This document shows positions 1 through 4,493 of a stretch of DNA of 5,024 nucleotides, piece by piece (position 1 is the first letter of the stretch; every line of letters starts with the position of its first letter). The stretch is from Thiotrichaceae bacterium. Its GTDB lineage: Bacteria; Pseudomonadota; Gammaproteobacteria; Thiotrichales; Thiotrichaceae. The notes beneath the pieces are model-generated. The model was not told the DNA's origin and did no database searches. It saw nothing but the letters and a program-made list of their open reading frames with translations. Made by a program: the position numbers and the translations under genes. The stretch lies in NCBI GenBank assembly GCA_027008665.1, contig JALVEA010000056.1, positions 1-5,024 on the forward strand. Direction: 5' to 3'.

Positions 1-223
1 GCACAATAATGCCAAACAAGAAACACTGGGAAAAGCACAAAAAATGCTCGCTAATGGCAAATCAGCACAGGAAGCCTTGCAATTTTTAGCCCATACCCTT
101 ACCAATAAACTAGCGCATCAACCCACCAGTGTTATGAATAAAGCAGCTCATAATGGCGATATTGAATTATTACAAGCTGCCACTAAATTACTGGGTTTAA
201 AACCACAAGAAAAAAAGGATTAA
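1..223 (+). CDS. hemA: Glutamyl-tRNA reductase, C-terminal end (5' truncated by window)
   Basis: The first whole codon is at position 2 and the frame runs 73 residues to TAA at 221-223. HemA reduces glutamyl-tRNA(Glu) with NADPH to glutamate-1-semialdehyde, the first committed step of C5 tetrapyrrole (heme) synthesis in the cytoplasm. Only the C-terminal dimerisation helix region is visible. It includes the typical stretch LAHTLTNKLAHQPTSVMNKA, followed by a helix and the ending LLGLKPQEKKD, which corresponds to the ARTLTNKLIHAPTKAL...LGLE tail of E. coli HemA. No catalytic or NADPH-binding residue lies in the window. Its stop codon is separated from the GTG start of prfA by one base, the hemA-prfA arrangement known from gammaproteobacteria, so the two are very probably co-transcribed. 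Identification rests on tail similarity plus context. Confidence 0.9.
   Translation, partial: HNNAKQETLGKAQKMLANGKSAQEALQFLAHTLTNKLAHQPTSVMNKAAHNGDIELLQAATKLLGLKPQEKKD
215..219 (+). promoter_or_regulatory. Ribosome binding site of prfA, inside the hemA end
   Basis: AAGGA lies within the last codons of hemA, five bases before the GTG at 225. This spacing supports the GTG start. The overlapping ATG at 223-225 is in another frame. Translation of prfA is likely coupled to termination on hemA. Confidence 0.7.
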
Positions 224-224
224 T

Positions 225-1304
225 GTGAAACCTTCAATACAACAAAAACTTGAAACCTTTGGCGAACGCTATGCTGAAATAGCAGCATTGCTCTCTGAAC
301 CAGAGGTCATCAATGATCAAAATCAATTTCGAAAACTATCCGTAGAATATAGCCAACTTGAACCGATTGTGCAGCAATATGAAAAATATCAGCAAACATT
401 AGAAGACAAAGAAACGGCTGAAGAAATGCTAGATGATCCTGAAATGAAAGAAATGGCACAAGAAGAAATTCAAGATGCCAAAAAGAAACTAGCAGAGTAT
501 GAATTAAGTCTACAAAAGCTACTATTACCCAAAGACCCCAATGACAGTAGCAATACCTTTATTGAAATACGCGCAGGCACAGGTGGTGATGAAGCGGCAC
601 TTTTTGCAGGTAATTTATTCCGTATGTACACCCGCTATGCAGAAATAAAAGGCTGGAAAGTTGAAATTATCAGTCAAAATGAGGGGGAACACGGCGGCTT
701 TAAAGAGATTATTGGACGCATCATCGGCAATAATGTGTATGCCAAATTAAAATTTGAATCAGGCGTACATCGTGTGCAACGTGTCCCTGAAACAGAATCA
801 CAAGGACGAGTACATACCTCCGCCGCTACAGTAGCGATTATGCCTGAAATTGATCCCGTGACCGCCCCTGAAATTAAAGCATCCGACCTACGTGTGGATA
901 CTTTTAGAGCCTCAGGCGCAGGTGGACAGCATGTCAATAAAACCGATTCAGCAATACGTTTAACCCATATTCCAACAGGAACAGTGGTCGAATGTCAAGA
1001 TCAACGCTCCCAACATAAAAATAAAGCACAAGCCATGTCCGTTTTACAAGCCCGTATTATGGATGCAGAACGCCAAAAGCAAGACAACGAACAAGCAGAA
1101 ACACGTAAAAATTTAGTCGGAAGCGGCGACCGCTCCGAACGTATCCGCACCTATAATTTCCCACAAGGACGAGTCACCGATCATCGCATTAATTTAACAC
1201 TGTATAAACTCGATGAAATTATATCAGGCTCGCTAGAACAAATTATTGAACCATTAATTAATGAATATCAGGCAGATCAATTAGCCGCGCTGAGTGAGCA
1301 TTAA
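225..1304 (+). CDS. prfA: Peptide chain release factor 1 (RF1)
   Basis: RF1 recognises UAA and UAG in the ribosomal A site and triggers hydrolysis of peptidyl-tRNA. The 359 residues match the usual length (E. coli 360), and the N-terminus MKPSIQQKLE aligns with E. coli MKPSIVAKLE, which supports the GTG start. The N-terminal helical domain covers about residues 1-110. It is followed by the GTGGDEAALFAGNLFRMY block, then the anticodon-reading loop P188-E189-T190 (the PxT motif of RF1, PAT in E. coli, as opposed to SPF in RF2). The catalytic GGQ is at 233-235 within SGAGGQHVNKTDS, and the C-terminal block includes SQHKNKA, GSGDRSERIRTYNFPQGRVTDHR. Q235 is the family's known target of PrmC, encoded next. 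The gene sits between hemA and prmC, with 15 nt to the latter. No frameshift or missing key residue is seen. Confidence 0.98.
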   Translation: MKPSIQQKLETFGERYAEIAALLSEPEVINDQNQFRKLSVEYSQLEPIVQQYEKYQQTLEDKETAEEMLDDPEMKEMAQEEIQDAKKKLAEYELSLQKLLLPKDPNDSSNTFIEIRAGTGGDEAALFAGNLFRMYTRYAEIKGWKVEIISQNEGEHGGFKEIIGRIIGNNVYAKLKFESGVHRVQRVPETESQGRVHTSAATVAIMPEIDPVTAPEIKASDLRVDTFRASGAGGQHVNKTDSAIRLTHIPTGTVVECQDQRSQHKNKAQAMSVLQARIMDAERQKQDNEQAETRKNLVGSGDRSERIRTYNFPQGRVTDHRINLTLYKLDEIISGSLEQIIEPLINEYQADQLAALSEH

Positions 1305-1319
1305 ATTAAAACTCAATCA

Positions 1320-2156
1320 ATGACTTCAATCCAATCATTACTCAAAACAGCTCGCCAACAACTTGCAACGGTATCTGATAGCCCACAACTTGATGCGGAA
1401 TTGCTTTTAAGTCACTGTCTTAATAAAGAACGTAGTTATCTCTATGCATGGGGAGAGATAAGGGTTGAACAGGCATTGCAACGGCAGTTTAATCAATTAA
1501 TTGAAAAGCGTCTAAGTGACTATCCGATTGCTTATTTACTCGGTCACAAGGCGTTTTGGTCGCTAGATTTGATTGTTACTGAAGCGGTGTTAATTCCACG
1601 ACCTGAAACTGAATTATTAGTTGAAACGGCTTTGGAAAAAATTCAGACAAGCAAAGCTCCTAAAATATTGGATTTAGGCACAGGTTCAGGGGCGATTGCA
1701 TTAGCGATTGCCTCTGAAAGACCTGATGCAATCATCACCGCTAGCGATTATTCCGATAAGGCGTTGGCAATTGCACGACAAAATGCGAAAAAAAATAATA
1801 TCCATAATATAAGTTTTATACAGTCCGATTGGTTTCATCAAATCCCCCCGCAAAAATTTGATCTTATTCTCTCCAACCCGCCTTATATTTCCTCACAAGA
1901 TCCACATTTACAGCAAAGTATACGCCATGAGCCTTTACAGGCATTGGTATCGGGCGAAACAGGTTTAGATGCTATCAATGCTATTTTAGATTCTGCACTG
2001 CATTATATGCAGCATCGAGCATGGATATTAATAGAACATGGTTATAATCAAGGCGATACTGTGCCTTTACTAATGAAAAAATTAGGGTTACAACACAGCC
2101 ACTGTATTAAAGACTATAATGGGAACAATCGCCTCAGCATAGGAAGAAAAGGATAA
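1320..2156 (+). CDS. prmC: Peptide chain release factor N5-glutamine methyltransferase
   Basis: PrmC (formerly HemK) transfers a methyl group from S-adenosylmethionine to the amide nitrogen of the GGQ glutamine of RF1 and RF2, which raises termination efficiency. At 278 residues it matches E. coli PrmC (277). The N-terminal helical domain spans about residues 1-80 and includes YLLGHKAFW. The IPRPETELLVE segment begins at residue 92. SAM-binding motif I is DLGTGSG at 118-124, and the catalytic NPPY is at 186-189 within LILSNPPYIS, which contacts the substrate glutamine in this family. A conserved HEPLQALVSGETGLD follows. No clear Shine-Dalgarno precedes the ATG at 1320, so translation probably depends on the ribosomes ending prfA 15 nt upstream. 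The pairing of RF1 with its own methyltransferase is the usual arrangement. Confidence 0.97.
   Translation: MTSIQSLLKTARQQLATVSDSPQLDAELLLSHCLNKERSYLYAWGEIRVEQALQRQFNQLIEKRLSDYPIAYLLGHKAFWSLDLIVTEAVLIPRPETELLVETALEKIQTSKAPKILDLGTGSGAIALAIASERPDAIITASDYSDKALAIARQNAKKNNIHNISFIQSDWFHQIPPQKFDLILSNPPYISSQDPHLQQSIRHEPLQALVSGETGLDAINAILDSALHYMQHRAWILIEHGYNQGDTVPLLMKKLGLQHSHCIKDYNGNNRLSIGRKG
2149..2153 (+). promoter_or_regulatory. Ribosome binding site of the YffB-like gene
   Basis: AAGGA in the last codons of prmC lies 7 nt before ATG 2161. It is a well-placed site in a 4-nt intergenic gap and suggests coupled expression with prmC. Confidence 0.6.
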
Positions 2157-2160
2157 TAAT

Positions 2161-2511
2161 ATGATCATTATATACGGTATTAAAAACTGCGATACGATAA
2201 GAAAAGCACGCAAATACTTAGATGCAAAAGAGATAATATATCATTTTCATGATTTTCGCATCGATGGTGTGAATGAAATCCAACTACGTGCATGGGTTTC
2301 TGAATTAGGTTGGCAAAAATTACTCAATAAACGCAGCACTACATGGCGTAATTTACCCGATGAAACCAAACAAAATATGAATGAACTACTCGCCCTCGTC
2401 GTTATGCAAGACCAACCCACTATTATCAAACGCCCTGTGCTAGAAATGTCTGATCAAGTAATGGTCGGTTTTTCAGAAAAACAATACGATGCTGTTTTTG
2501 CAACAAATTGA
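2161..2511 (+). CDS. yffB: ArsC/Spx-family thioredoxin-fold protein, YffB type
   Basis: This 116-residue protein aligns over its full length with E. coli YffB (MVTLYGIKNCDTIKKAR). It belongs to the ArsC-like branch of the thioredoxin fold that also holds Spx/MgsR. The N-terminal strand is followed by the single active-type cysteine C10 in GIKNCDTIRKAR. FHDFRIDG (29-36), ELGWQKLLNKRSTTWR (48-63) and IIKRPVL (88-94) are family blocks; the arginine before the cis-proline (R91-P92) matches the position used for oxyanion or thiol binding in ArsC. There is no second resolving cysteine nearby, so classic arsenate reductase activity is not supported. The physiological role of YffB is poorly defined, with a glutathione-dependent thiol reductase proposed. 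It starts 4 nt after prmC with a good ribosome binding site and probably belongs to the same transcript. No arsenic-resistance neighbours are seen. Confidence 0.88.
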   Translation: MIIIYGIKNCDTIRKARKYLDAKEIIYHFHDFRIDGVNEIQLRAWVSELGWQKLLNKRSTTWRNLPDETKQNMNELLALVVMQDQPTIIKRPVLEMSDQVMVGFSEKQYDAVFATN

Positions 2512-2521
2512 GCATTACATT

Positions 2522-2905
2522 ATGTCAATTATGTCACCCCAACTCTTTTCCATTATTGAATCACCAAGGCATCCTAATTTTATTCAACTTTATAAAAAAC
2601 TTGGGATTGAAGAACATTGCTTTAATTCTATGCGTAAAGTGATTAAACAACTTAAATCTTTACAACCTGATTATATTATTGCTGAATTTTTTTATGGTTA
2701 TGGCAATAATTATGCAGGTGTCAATATTAGCAATTTAGATGTGATGCTATATTCATTACAAAAATACTCGCCAAATACTAAAGTTATTGTTTTAGTTGAT
2801 AAAAAAGAATATCAATACGTGCATAAATTAAATGATATTATTCCACTACATGCCGTTTTGATGCCCCCTTTTTCTGAGCAATTAATGCAGAATGCATTGC
2901 TCTAA
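2522..2905 (+). CDS. Conserved-looking hypothetical protein with receiver-like (pseudo-receiver) layout
   Basis: I do not recognise a named family. I chose ATG 2522 (127 residues), 10 nt after the yffB stop. A longer form from ATG 2489 would overlap yffB by 23 nt and add a weak N-terminus, and ATG 2531 is also possible. Ribosome binding is poor (only GAG at 2510-2512). The order of predicted elements is beta-alpha repeated five times: PQLFSIIES, FIQLYKKLG, EEHCFNS, MRKVIKQLKS, PDYIIAEFFY (49-58), a helix NLDVMLYSLQKYS, TKVIVLVD (86-93), EYQYVHKLNDI, HAVLMPPF (110-117), EQLMQNALL. This is the topology of a CheY-like receiver. The residues at the functional places are E55 instead of the phosphoacceptor Asp, V92 instead of Thr/Ser, and M114-P115 instead of Lys-Pro. 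An odd GYGNNYAGVN loop follows strand 3. If the fold is right, it would not be phosphorylated normally. The gene reads cleanly, with no frameshift, and looks like a real protein. Fold and function are inference. Confidence 0.7.
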   Translation: MSIMSPQLFSIIESPRHPNFIQLYKKLGIEEHCFNSMRKVIKQLKSLQPDYIIAEFFYGYGNNYAGVNISNLDVMLYSLQKYSPNTKVIVLVDKKEYQYVHKLNDIIPLHAVLMPPFSEQLMQNALL

Positions 2906-2919
2906 CTGAGTTAGAAATA

Positions 2920-2949
2920 TTGACATGTTTTTTATTTCATTGGTATGTG
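2920..2949 (+). promoter_or_regulatory. Possible sigma-70 promoter (upstream one)
   Basis: A perfect -35 TTGACA at 2920-2925 is followed after 18 nt by TATGTG at 2944-2949. That hexamer is preceded by TG at 2941-2942 (an extended -10 feature). The -10 itself is weak (3 of 6). It would drive the intergenic RNA and/or pssA. Confidence 0.35.
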
Positions 2950-2964
2950 CTTTTTATAAATTTT

Positions 2965-2993
2965 TTGACAAAAAGCCCTACTGTCTTTAGAGA
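2965..2993 (+). promoter_or_regulatory. Possible sigma-70 promoter (downstream one)
   Basis: A second perfect -35 TTGACA lies at 2965-2970. With a 17-nt spacer the -10 would be TAGAGA at 2988-2993, a poor match; CTAT a little further on is an alternative. A start near position 3000 would give an RNA of about 140 nt to the terminator. Confidence 0.3.
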
Positions 2994-3115
2994 CTATTGC
3001 CTTTGCGGATAAGTAAAAATAGGTTATTTTTTGATATTCAGCTAATAGAAAGTTAGAAAAGGTTAATATACGCTCAGCTAACAACAAAAAGAACTGTTTA
3101 AGCAGTCAAAATTTC

Positions 3116-3143
3116 AAGCGGACCAATTGGTCCGTTTTTTTTT
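3116..3143 (+). terminator. Rho-independent terminator just upstream of pssA
   Basis: The perfect dyad CGGACC-AATT-GGTCCG (3119-3134) is followed at once by nine T (3135-3143). A-A-G before the stem can extend it by pairing with the first T residues. Its + strand orientation ends transcripts coming from the left. Only 26 nt separate the T-run from the pssA ATG, so it either closes the upstream transcript or acts as an attenuator of pssA. Confidence 0.9.
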
Positions 3144-3152
3144 GCCCGAAAA

Positions 3153-3158
3153 TATGAT
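3153..3158 (+). promoter_or_regulatory. Possible -10 box directly before pssA
   Basis: TATGAT matches five of six positions of TATAAT and would place a start site around 3165, a few bases before ATG 3170. No good -35 is present; the region 17 nt upstream is the terminator stem. It is weak evidence for a near-leaderless pssA mRNA. Confidence 0.25.
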
Positions 3159-3169
3159 ATTAATGCTTT

Positions 3170-3934
3170 ATGAATACTGATAATAATACACCCCATAGAG
3201 GGATTTACTTACTCCCTAATCTTTTCACCACTGCGGCTTTATTTAGTGGTTTTTATGCCATTATTGCAGCCGTCAACAGTAAATTTGAAATAGCTGCCAT
3301 TGCTATTTTTATAGCAATGGTGCTTGATGGTCTTGATGGGCGTGTCGCTCGCTGGACGAATACCCAATCTGAATTTGGGGCACAATATGATAGCCTAGCT
3401 GATTTAGTTTCCTTTGGTTTAGCCCCTAGCCTAGTGGTTTACTTATGGGCATTAGTACATATGAAAGAGGTTACATTGGCATGGGGTAAATTAGGTTGGA
3501 TGGTTGCCTTTATCTATGTTGCCTGTGCAGCATTACGTTTAGCACGTTTTAATGTGCAACATGAAGTTGTTGATAAGCGTTATTTTATTGGTCTACCTAG
3601 CCCTGCTTCTGCGGCTTTAATGGTCGGCATGGTTTGGATGTTTAGTGTACTTGGTGTCTCAGGTGAGGAGGTACAAATCCCTGCTTTATTGATGACATTG
3701 TTTGCAGGATTGCTGATGGTCAGCAATATAAAATTCTATAGTTTTAAAGACTTTGATTTTCGCAGTAAAGTGCCCCATCTCTTTATTTTAGGCGTTGCAC
3801 TAGTCTTTGCATTAACCGCCATTGCTCCCTCTAAAGTTTTATTTACTGTCTTTTTAATCTATGCATTTTCTGGACCCGCTTTCTGGATAATAGAAAAAAC
3901 CCCTTTAAAACACCTTATCAACAGGAAATCATGA
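3170..3934 (+). CDS. pssA: CDP-diacylglycerol--serine O-phosphatidyltransferase (type II PssA)
   Basis: It transfers the phosphatidyl group from CDP-diacylglycerol to L-serine at the cytoplasmic membrane, giving phosphatidylserine, the precursor of phosphatidylethanolamine. The full CDP-alcohol phosphatidyltransferase signature is present: D53-G-L-D56-G-R-V-A-R61, eight residues, G70, three, D74, three, D78. The aspartates bind the divalent metals in this family. The N-terminus GIYLLPNLFTTAALFSGFYA, RLARFN (123-128), FIGLPSPASAA (139-149) and MVSNIKFYSFKD (183-194) are typical of bacterial type II PssA. Hydrophobic segments at about 15-35, 39-52, 85-98, 108-122, 144-163, 170-186, 202-219 and 221-241 indicate an integral membrane protein. 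This is not the soluble PLD-like type I enzyme of E. coli. The start gives the normal short tail before GIYLLPN, but it has no Shine-Dalgarno. The stop overlaps the next gene (ATGA, 3931-3934). Confidence 0.95.
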   Translation: MNTDNNTPHRGIYLLPNLFTTAALFSGFYAIIAAVNSKFEIAAIAIFIAMVLDGLDGRVARWTNTQSEFGAQYDSLADLVSFGLAPSLVVYLWALVHMKEVTLAWGKLGWMVAFIYVACAALRLARFNVQHEVVDKRYFIGLPSPASAALMVGMVWMFSVLGVSGEEVQIPALLMTLFAGLLMVSNIKFYSFKDFDFRSKVPHLFILGVALVFALTAIAPSKVLFTVFLIYAFSGPAFWIIEKTPLKHLINRKS

Positions 3935-4119
3935 AAAAATATTTATTGACCTTATCACTACTTTCCATCTTTTTGATCACCTCTTGTTCAGGTCGTCATA
4001 AAGATTGTTTGGATTCCGATGCCTTTGGACATTGCAATCACTGGAAAGGTCAAGAAGTATCTTGTACTGAGAGAATATTTGGAATATGTACCAACAAAGG
4101 AAGGCAAAATAAAAAATAA
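3931..4119 (+). CDS. Small cysteine-containing lipoprotein, function unknown
   Basis: A 62-residue product begins with a short basic tip (MKKY) and a hydrophobic stretch, then the lipobox I-T-S-C with the lipid-modified cysteine at C19. Ser at +2 would suggest Lol-dependent sorting to the outer membrane rather than inner-membrane retention. The mature part is only 44 residues, polar and basic, and has four more cysteines (C26, C35, C45, C53), spaced so that two disulfides could form in the periplasm (SGRHKDCLDSD, FGHC, EVSC, FGIC). AGGA at 3923-3926 lies close before the ATG, and the start overlaps the pssA stop by 4 nt, so translational coupling is likely. No strong terminator follows; ATACC/GGTAT (4129-4133 with 4147-4151, then TTT) could form a weak one. 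I know no family for it. The signal and lipobox are clear; the role is unknown. Confidence 0.75.
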   Translation: MKKYLLTLSLLSIFLITSCSGRHKDCLDSDAFGHCNHWKGQEVSCTERIFGICTNKGRQNKK

Positions 4120-4125
4120 TTTAAC

Positions 4126-4154
4126 TTGATACCCTCTTAATTTTTAGGTATTTT
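4126..4154 (+). promoter_or_regulatory. Probable sigma-70 promoter of the leuA leader
   Basis: TTGATA (4126-4131, 5 of 6) and TATTTT (4149-4154, 4 of 6) are separated by exactly 17 nt. Transcription would start about 4161-4162, at or next to the ATG of the leucine-rich leader peptide. It is the best promoter match between the lipoprotein gene and leuA. Confidence 0.45.
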
Positions 4155-4161
4155 CCTCCTT

Positions 4162-4308
4162 ATGTCTATCGATAAGCACACAAACCGTTTTGAAATGAAT
4201 GCCCAGCATTCAGCTTATCTTGTGCCTACTACTTTCTTTTCTGACGCTTTTTTCCTAAGCGCTTTACTCCTACTTGGATTATCACTTAATCTCCTCCTCC
4301 TGCCTTAG
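4162..4308 (+). CDS. Leucine-rich leader peptide of the leuA attenuator (leuL-like)
   Basis: This open frame of 48 codons (ATG 4162, TAG 4306-4308) lies in the gap before leuA. Its last 17 residues, LSALLLLGLSLNLLLLP, contain 11 leucines. One run of four is encoded TTA-CTC-CTA-CTT (4264-4275) and another CTC-CTC-CTC-CTG (4291-4302), directly before Pro-stop. In proteobacterial leu operons such leaders sense charged leucyl-tRNA: the ribosome stalls at Leu codons when leucine is scarce, and the RNA then folds so that transcription continues. Here the stop codon lies in the loop of a CTGCC/GGCAG hairpin, and further pairings follow. The sequence is not similar in its N-terminal part to the E. 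coli leuL peptide, which is shorter (28 residues). No Shine-Dalgarno precedes ATG 4162. An internal ATG at 4195 would give 37 residues with the same Leu-rich end. A small membrane peptide is the alternative, but position and codon content favour a leader. Confidence 0.75.
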   Translation: MSIDKHTNRFEMNAQHSAYLVPTTFFSDAFFLSALLLLGLSLNLLLLP

Positions 4309-4345
4309 GGCAGACAAATTAAATTATAAAATCCTGACGAGGAGA
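4290..4345 (+). promoter_or_regulatory. Alternative RNA pairings of the leucine attenuator
   Basis: Two structures compete for the end of the leader peptide gene. The local hairpin CTGCC-TTAG-GGCAG (4300-4313) holds the stop codon in its loop. A longer-range helix would pair TCTCCTC (4290-4296, part of the Leu codon run) with GAGGAGA (4339-4345), a perfect 7 bp. GAGGA can instead form TCCT/AGGA (4332-4335 with 4340-4343). Ribosome position on the Leu codons would decide which one forms, as in classical attenuation. The exact switch is inferred. Confidence 0.45.
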
Positions 4346-4399
4346 AACGTATATCTTAAATTTTATTACATTTTTCAGTCACCCAACTGAGAGTATACT

Positions 4400-4419
4400 A
4401 ATTATTACCAATAATTTTT
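4400..4419 (+). terminator. Weak AU-only terminator candidate in the leuA leader
   Basis: AATTATT-ACC-AATAATT (4400-4416) is a perfect 7-bp stem, and the T-run continues to 4419. It contains no GC pairs, so it would be weak. It may be the attenuator terminator, because its T-run is shared with, and excluded by, the larger dyad at 4415-4478. No GC-rich terminator is visible between the leader peptide and leuA. Confidence 0.3.
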
Positions 4420-4478
4420 GTATTGATTCGAAGACTATAGTTTTTAATAACTAAAACTCTATAGAACCAATACAAAAA
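4415..4478 (+). repeat. Long imperfect inverted repeat directly before the leuA ribosome binding site
   Basis: The outer arms TTTTTGTATTG (4415-4425) and CAATACAAAAA (4468-4478) are perfect 11-bp reverse complements. Inside them, CTATAG (4435-4440) and CTATAG (4459-4464) pair again; AGTTTT/AAAACT (4439-4444 with 4453-4458) is an alternative inner stem. The dyad ends two bases before GGAG of leuA. It could be an RNA hairpin affecting leuA translation or read-through, or a DNA operator. No T-run follows, so it is not an intrinsic terminator. Confidence 0.7.
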
Positions 4479-4480
4479 AT

Positions 4481-4484
4481 GGAG
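4481..4484 (+). promoter_or_regulatory. Ribosome binding site of leuA
   Basis: GGAG lies 9 nt before ATG 4494 and immediately after the inverted repeat, so stability of that hairpin could affect ribosome access. Confidence 0.7.
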
Positions 4485-4493
4485 TAGAACAAA

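Larger units (their letters stand above)
2906..3115 (+). other. AT-rich intergenic leader or small-RNA candidate before pssA
   Basis: No convincing gene lies here. The stretch holds two exact TTGACA boxes (2920-2925 and 2965-2970). It also has a hairpin over the preceding gene's stop codon (TCTAAC-TGA-GTTAGA, 2901-2915), an 8-bp direct repeat TCAGCTAA (3038-3045 and 3074-3081), a GTTAG/CTAAC dyad (3052-3056 with 3078-3082), and a small stem ACTG/CAGT (3093-3106). It ends in the intrinsic terminator described separately. A transcript from about 3000 to 3143 would have the size of a typical small RNA or an attenuated 5' leader. No known riboswitch or small-RNA consensus was recognised. Confidence 0.35.

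Noticed and set aside
674..937. Minus-strand open frame of 87 codons inside prfA
   Set aside because: It lies wholly opposite the conserved RF1 core including the GGQ region; its composition is that of a shadow frame.
2247..2429. Minus-strand open frame of 60 codons inside the YffB-like gene
   Set aside because: It lies opposite a well-aligned conserved gene, and the protein has no recognisable features.
2161..2511. Arsenate reductase ArsC annotation
   Set aside because: The sequence aligns with the YffB branch, lacks nearby arsenic genes, and a thiol-reductase-like or unknown role is the safer call.
2489..2521. Longer N-terminus for the hypothetical protein from ATG 2489
   Set aside because: It would overlap yffB by 23 nt with no ribosome binding site; the first receiver-like strand begins after the methionine at 2522.
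2901..2915. Terminator at the end of the hypothetical gene (TCTAAC-TGA-GTTAGA)
   Set aside because: The 6-bp stem has a 3-nt loop and no T-run directly after it, so it is a weak hairpin only; the true terminator is at 3116-3143.
2925..2990. 21-codon frame MFFISLVCAFYKFFDKKPYCL
   Set aside because: It starts inside a TTGACA box, lacks a ribosome binding site, and has no codon run pointing to an attenuator for pssA. A chance frame in AT-rich DNA is more likely.
3154..3180. 8-codon frame MILMLYEY overlapping the pssA start
   Set aside because: It has no ribosome binding site and would lie partly upstream of any start site from the TATGAT box. It could be an upstream frame, but nothing supports it.
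4291..4302. Simple CTC triplet repeat
   Set aside because: Three CTC units followed by CTG are in frame with the leader peptide and are explained as its leucine codons.
4309..4493. T-box riboswitch as the leuA regulator
   Set aside because: No T-box consensus or specifier-stem architecture is visible; the Leu-codon peptide upstream explains leucine sensing better.
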